NCBI GenBank assembly: GCA_018902385.1
Contig: JABSSW010000025.1
Coordinates: 372,001 to 436,000 of the forward strand
Length of the DNA stretch: 64,000 bases
DNA from: Physcia stellaris
Lineage: Eukaryota > Ascomycota > Lecanoromycetes > Caliciales > Physciaceae
Direction: 5' to 3'
In this document: in pieces, positions 60,206-64,000 of the stretch
Numbering within the stretch: position 1 is the stretch's first letter
Layout: the number at the start of each line of letters is the position of its first letter
Made by a program: the position numbers and the translations under genes
Notes under the pieces: model-generated
Databases searched by the model: none
The model's input: the letters and a program-made list of their open reading frames with translations, nothing else
Told to the model about the DNA's origin: nothing

Positions 60206-61339
60206 CTACAGCACCAGGTGGAGCCGCTTCTTCGTCCCATACGTACGCTGACCTCTTCTTCTCCGGGGATAAAACCAAGAAGGTGATAGTGGCCCCTCTA
60301 CGACACGAGGTCGTAATGTTGGGGCCCGATCTCTATCAACCCCCGGGGTTTGGCTATCTGAGGCTTCTACTCTCTCTGTGGTAGAGAAAACATCCGGAGA
60401 CTCAGAAGCGCGTCGTCCGACCTCGATATGAGAATCGAAGCCGCCGTAATTGTCATGTTGCTCAGGTTGAGGTGATTCCTCGTCCTGAGGCAGAAATAAT
60501 GAAGGGTCGGCGGCGACTTCAGCACGACTACCGGTTGGTTCGTCGGCTTCGTCGCCCTCCTCTGATCGCTCGCGTTCAACAGGAGACGCCAATCGACGCC
60601 TCTTGTTGGGTGATCGCTGCGGAGGACACTGGCTTGTGGACATTAGAGGCGCCCCCACGCTTCTAATGTAAGCCCTCGTGCCTCTTTGGTGCAGAGGAGG
60701 AACGATGGTATTGACGGAGGCCGAGGGCATCACTCCTGCGGCCGCGGACTCCACACGCATCGGGTCTAATCAAATTAACTGTCGCTCAGAACCAAGAACT
60801 ATATGACTTACTCAACGAACACTGCGATGCTTTGTGCCTAAACCAGCACTCGCCGCAGGCCCCAGGCTCACCTTTGGCTTGACGGCAGACGGGGAAGACA
60901 AATTCCGGCTTGTCCTCCCCAGCCTGGGCGCAGCGAGTGCAGCGCTGCGACGCCGGCCGGCCAGCGATCTAACGGTATGGTTAGTGACATATTCGGGACA
61001 CAGGTTTTCGATATGGCTTACTTGAATCGCAAGCGCTTTGAGCTCTTGCGGATGCGTAATATCCGCAGAGATGCGGCCAGGAAAAGCCAAAAGCACTGCG
61101 TGATCGCCGTAGAGGTTGGCGAGGACCGGGCGGTCACCGCGAGAAAGGGCGTTTCGAAGCTAAATCGCCCTCTCGAGAGTCAAATCTTTGTTGTTTGTGC
61201 ATAGCCAGACTCACAGCAGCGACATTGAAGGCGAGAGCGTATCCCTCGTTACTCACTACAATCACGTTAAAACCCATAGTAGCGAATAAATCAAATAAAG
61301 ATACTTACGTGTGGCCAAAGGCCGGGCGTTGCGTGACAT
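60206..61339 (-). CDS. DUF3716-like six-cysteine protein with disordered tail
   Basis: Model: complement(join(60206..60765, 60812..60968, 61022..61159, 61215..61255, 61309..61339)), 308 residues; four introns of 46-55 bases, all in frame. Residues 25-70 read LRNALSRGDRPVLANLYGDH to HPQELKALAIQ. A six-cysteine module follows: C80-x2-C83-x14-C98-x9-C108-x2-C111-x8-C120, with CTRCAQAG and GACGECWFRHKASQC, closely like the DUF3716 module that is often expanded in mould genomes and probably binds zinc. The rest (123-308) is Ser/Pro/Glu-rich and contains NKRRRLASP, a likely nuclear signal. Perhaps a nuclear regulator; members are often associated with repeats and accessory regions. The gene appears intact, 1.3 kb from a pogo transposon. 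Confidence 0.78.
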
Positions 61340-61817
61340 CGTGATGCTTAAAAAAGAAAAAAGAAAAAAAAAGGGAGAAGGTAAGATGTAGTAGAGTGAT
61401 CCTGAAAAAAATCGGCTTCGTCAACAACACATTGTGATTGTACTATATACCAACATTTGTCTGGAGAAAATCATTGTGAGTAGACCAAAAGCAGAACGAA
61501 TAAACGTTGTAACCAAGCATGCGTAAAACACAAGTCGAAAGACAATCGTACGAGTAACGATTTTGAAGAGATACTTCAACCCAATCGAGCAGAACAAATC
61601 AATCCGATTCTCAAGAAGAGGGAGCATATCATCTCACGTAAACAATATCAGGCGAATAGAGTGAAGAGAAAAAAACTAATCCTTTCTCCGAGCAGAACCA
61701 TATGGGTGCAATTTCATCACCACACATAAAGCGACCTGTGCTGTGAAATCAACAAGTAATTGATATGATATTCGTACGAATACACACAGAAAAGTTCAGT
61801 AAAGATAAGAAAGAATC
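61340..61817. other. Upstream region of the DUF3716-like gene
   Basis: A-rich tract (AAAAAAGAAAAAAGAAAAAA, 61,350-61,372) followed by unremarkable DNA; no gene seen. Confidence 0.45.
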
Positions 61818-62482
61818 CTAGTAGAAAGCATCAAGGTATGAATGGATACGGTGGAGAACTCGCGGAGAAGAGAGGCACCGGCAAATCCCGTCAAACGTGA
61901 CAAGACCCCCCCCGCGGTTTAACATCTTCAAAGCTTCTGCAATAATGGCTCTACAACTTCGCTTCATTTGTAAGTATAAACCTCTATTCTTGAGCGCTTC
62001 TAACGAGTACAGTCTGCTCAAACAATCTCCCTGTCAACTCTCGGCGCCCTCACCTCGCCCTCACCTTAATGCCGTCTTCGAGTTCGAGCTCTGCTGAAGC
62101 GAGAAGGAACGCGTACTCGAGGCGCCGTTGACGTCCTTCAAGGCCGTTTTGGAGGTACTATTTCTCGATTGTATCGAGATTTTCGTACAGGCGGCGGAGG
62201 CGGCGGAGGCGGCGAGGATTTCTTGTCAGGCTCTCTCGTCGCCGTGGTGTTTGTCAGCTTCTTCGATCTCGGCTTTCTCGCTTTTGGTGCGTGTTTGGTG
62301 GGCGATTCTTTCGTTGGTGATAATGGAGGCTCTAGTCGTACAGGACTCCATGGAAACATTACTGGTGAGGAGGCAGATCTCTCCGGAGGGGGTAAAACAA
62401 CATCTGTATGCAACGTTGGTGGTTTCTTTTTGGGCGACTGCTTTCTACTCCTCTTCTTCGTTTCGGGTTCTATATCACCCAT
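61818..62482 (-). CDS. Basic proline-rich gene or remnant, structure uncertain
   Basis: The first exon from ATG 62,482 gives MGDIEPETKKRSRKQSPKKK and continues basic and proline-rich (SPVRLEPPLSPTKESPTKHA), probably nuclear and disordered. A second segment reads YLQNGLEGRQRRLEYAFLLA then SAELELEDGIK (about 62,060-62,152), bounded by an acceptor-like AATAG and a donor GTGAGG, so it looks like a true exon. Further minus frames reach 61,818. I could not find a good donor joining the first two segments, so the gene may be decayed or the first exon mis-set. Its upstream side lies directly against mutated transposon DNA at 62.49 kb. Confidence 0.4.
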
Positions 62483-62494
62483 GCATCAATTCGT

Positions 62495-63998
62495 CGTTTG
62501 TTCAACGATTTGAAAATCTGTAAATCAATTTTTCATCGCTTTAAAAATCGCGTAAATAACACGTTGATTAACGATTTCGAAATTCATTTTTTGAGCATCG
62601 TCATAATGATTTTTCGCTTTTTTTTTTGTTTTGTTTAATTTTCAACTTCATCATATCTTTGTTGATTATCTTGTGCAATTGAATTTCCGTTTGAGCTGCA
62701 ATCGTGGCCTTAGTGAGTTTGTCAATAGCCGCAGAACGTTGAGCAGTAGATATTTCCGGATGCTTCAACCGCTCAGCCAGAAGAGTGGTATCTGAAGCGT
62801 TGTGAGGAGTAAACACAGTTGGAAGAGCAACACGACCGTGCTCCGTTACCAACTGCAGTTGAGGCGGTGTAGATGTCCCCTTCGGTATATCTGACTCCGA
62901 AGATGTCTTCGGGAGTTTTGCTAATACAATTTCAGGATCAAATGGTACTAATCCAGCTTCGCGCCAAGCGGAGGCGATATTTCCTGGCGTCATTCCTTGA
63001 TGCCTGGCTGGCTGTACGAGTTCTAGAAAATCGACGACATCAACGTTGTAATATTTTTCGTATCGAATGAGTTCGCGAAAAAATTTTCGATAATAATGAG
63101 CGAAAAAATCGAAAATGTTCACATCGAGAAATTGTAAAAAATCAATAAAATGAGAAAACAGACAAAAAAATACTATTTTATGAACAACGCAAAAACGAAT
63201 GATTTCGTTCGTAATGTGCGAATCATGATCGTCAACGATGAACATACGATATTCACTCGTGATTTTAATAAAAAATTCAAAAAATTGTTGAAATCATTTA
63301 AAATTTATGACGTTGTTCGTTCAATCATTTTCGCTCATAACGATGTTGTTTTTTTGTTTCAATACCTCCACCCATGCTTTCTGTATTTGCTTGCCCTTGA
63401 ATATGAACCAACCAGGAAGTTTCTTTCCTGTTGCAGACACGCATTCGATAAGCGATACCCATTCTCTACTGCCGTTCTGTATCATAGTAACAATCTGATC
63501 CCTGCGGCAATAAACGCGTTGTTTACCCTGAAGCCCTCGGGCGAAGCCCTTCTCGTCCATGTTCCAAGTATCCTTCAACTGAATGTTGTACTCTTTCACC
63601 TTGGAGTCGTAGAACTCGAACCAATCAGACAATCGTTGTGGACTGTGCATCAAAGCCCTTTCTTTGTCTAGACACGCAATGATTCGAGACTCCAGTATGG
63701 GATGCCGCCTAACGAACTTCTGCTGCCAATTTTTGCCTAGTGGTTTCGTGTCCCCTTTGGATACTAGTATTTCTTTAACGCTGAAGCGGATTTGATCTGC
63801 TACTGGTGGCCAGCCCCAAGCGGCTAATTGCATTATCCAATTGACAAGCTCCAGCTCCTCGGCCGGGGTCAGCCGTTGTTCATGTCGGTGAGCGTGCCTC
63901 CGAGTCTGCCGAGGATTTTCTGGACGTAAATGATTTTGTAAAGTAATATTATTGATATTTGTTCGCAACGCATAATTTCGAATAGTGAGTTTTCGCAT
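62495..63998 (-). mobile_element. pogo/Fot1-class DNA transposon 2, transposase broken, runs off right edge
   Basis: The N-terminal part (63,321..63,998) has a CENP-B-type DNA-binding region (LTPAEELELVNWIMQLAAWG, then PLGKNWQQKFVRRHPILESR) and the first catalytic-domain block (NMDEKGFARGLQGKQRVYCR, WVSLIECVSATGKKLPGWFI). The C-terminal part (62,601..63,245) begins with DDHDSHITNEIIRF and LQFLDVNIFDFF, the second and third acidic-residue regions of DDE_1. The central 63,030-63,360 is AT-rich and CpY-depleted while both flanks are normal. The two parts are in different frames, so the enzyme is dead. A further AT-rich stretch at 62,495-62,640 marks its 3' end; the inverted repeats were not identified. 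Not closely related to transposase 1. Confidence 0.78.
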
Positions 63999-64000
63999 AT

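Overview
Organism and overall character. The window looks like nuclear DNA of a filamentous ascomycete (Pezizomycotina). Protein genes carry short introns (about 46-350 bases) with GTRNGT donors and internal branch sites. One gene is an unmistakable fungal ribosomal protein eL42, and several genes belong to families typical of moulds (STAND N-terminal domain protein, DUF4188 monooxygenase-like protein, DHA1-type MFS transporter, spherulin-like cupin, DUF3716-like protein). Gene-bearing DNA of balanced composition alternates with extremely AT-rich blocks made of dead transposons.

Layout. 1-12.4 kb: STAND-type gene running off the left edge, a single-pass cell-surface protein, eL42, a two-histidine (2H) phosphoesterase-like protein and an intronless clan-CD (caspase-like) protein. 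12.4-30.4 kb: AT-rich graveyard with two opposed Ty3/Gypsy fossils. 30.4-32.5 kb: a young short LTR element with no recognisable pol, with perfect 5-base target duplication, inserted into that graveyard, whose tail continues to 33.0 kb. 33.2-47.4 kb: CDP-alcohol phosphatidyltransferase-like gene, a probable host pseudogene, a secreted SnoaL/NTF2-like protein, an MFS transporter, a secreted cupin, a DUF4188 protein and a 522-residue secreted protein. 47.5-53.3 kb: a pogo-type DNA transposon split by a second element that carries a C2H2 finger reading frame and has direct repeats at its ends. 53.4-62.5 kb: a secreted HExxH metallopeptidase-like gene, an unidentified gene, a tRNA-derived SINE, a DUF3716-like gene and a basic proline-rich gene remnant. 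62.5-64 kb: a second pogo-type transposase running to the right edge.

Main discovery. The AT-rich blocks carry a repeat-directed C-to-T signature with an unexpected context. CpC and CpT (ApG and GpG on the other strand) are almost absent, while CpA and CpG are kept in large numbers. Canonical RIP destroys CpA and makes TpA; this does the reverse. Three pairs of repeat copies inside the window support it directly: about 19 of 21 base differences are C:G to T:A in a C-pyrimidine context. The mutated tracts have sharp edges, spare islands inside transposase genes, and stop within the last copy of a repeat about 150-220 bases before a living gene.

How the genes relate. I see no operon-like or obvious biosynthetic cluster. 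The MFS transporter, cupin and DUF4188 protein lie within 6 kb, but without a backbone synthase I do not call a cluster. Exon structures were worked out by eye from splice motifs and frame agreement; those with several introns should be read as models.
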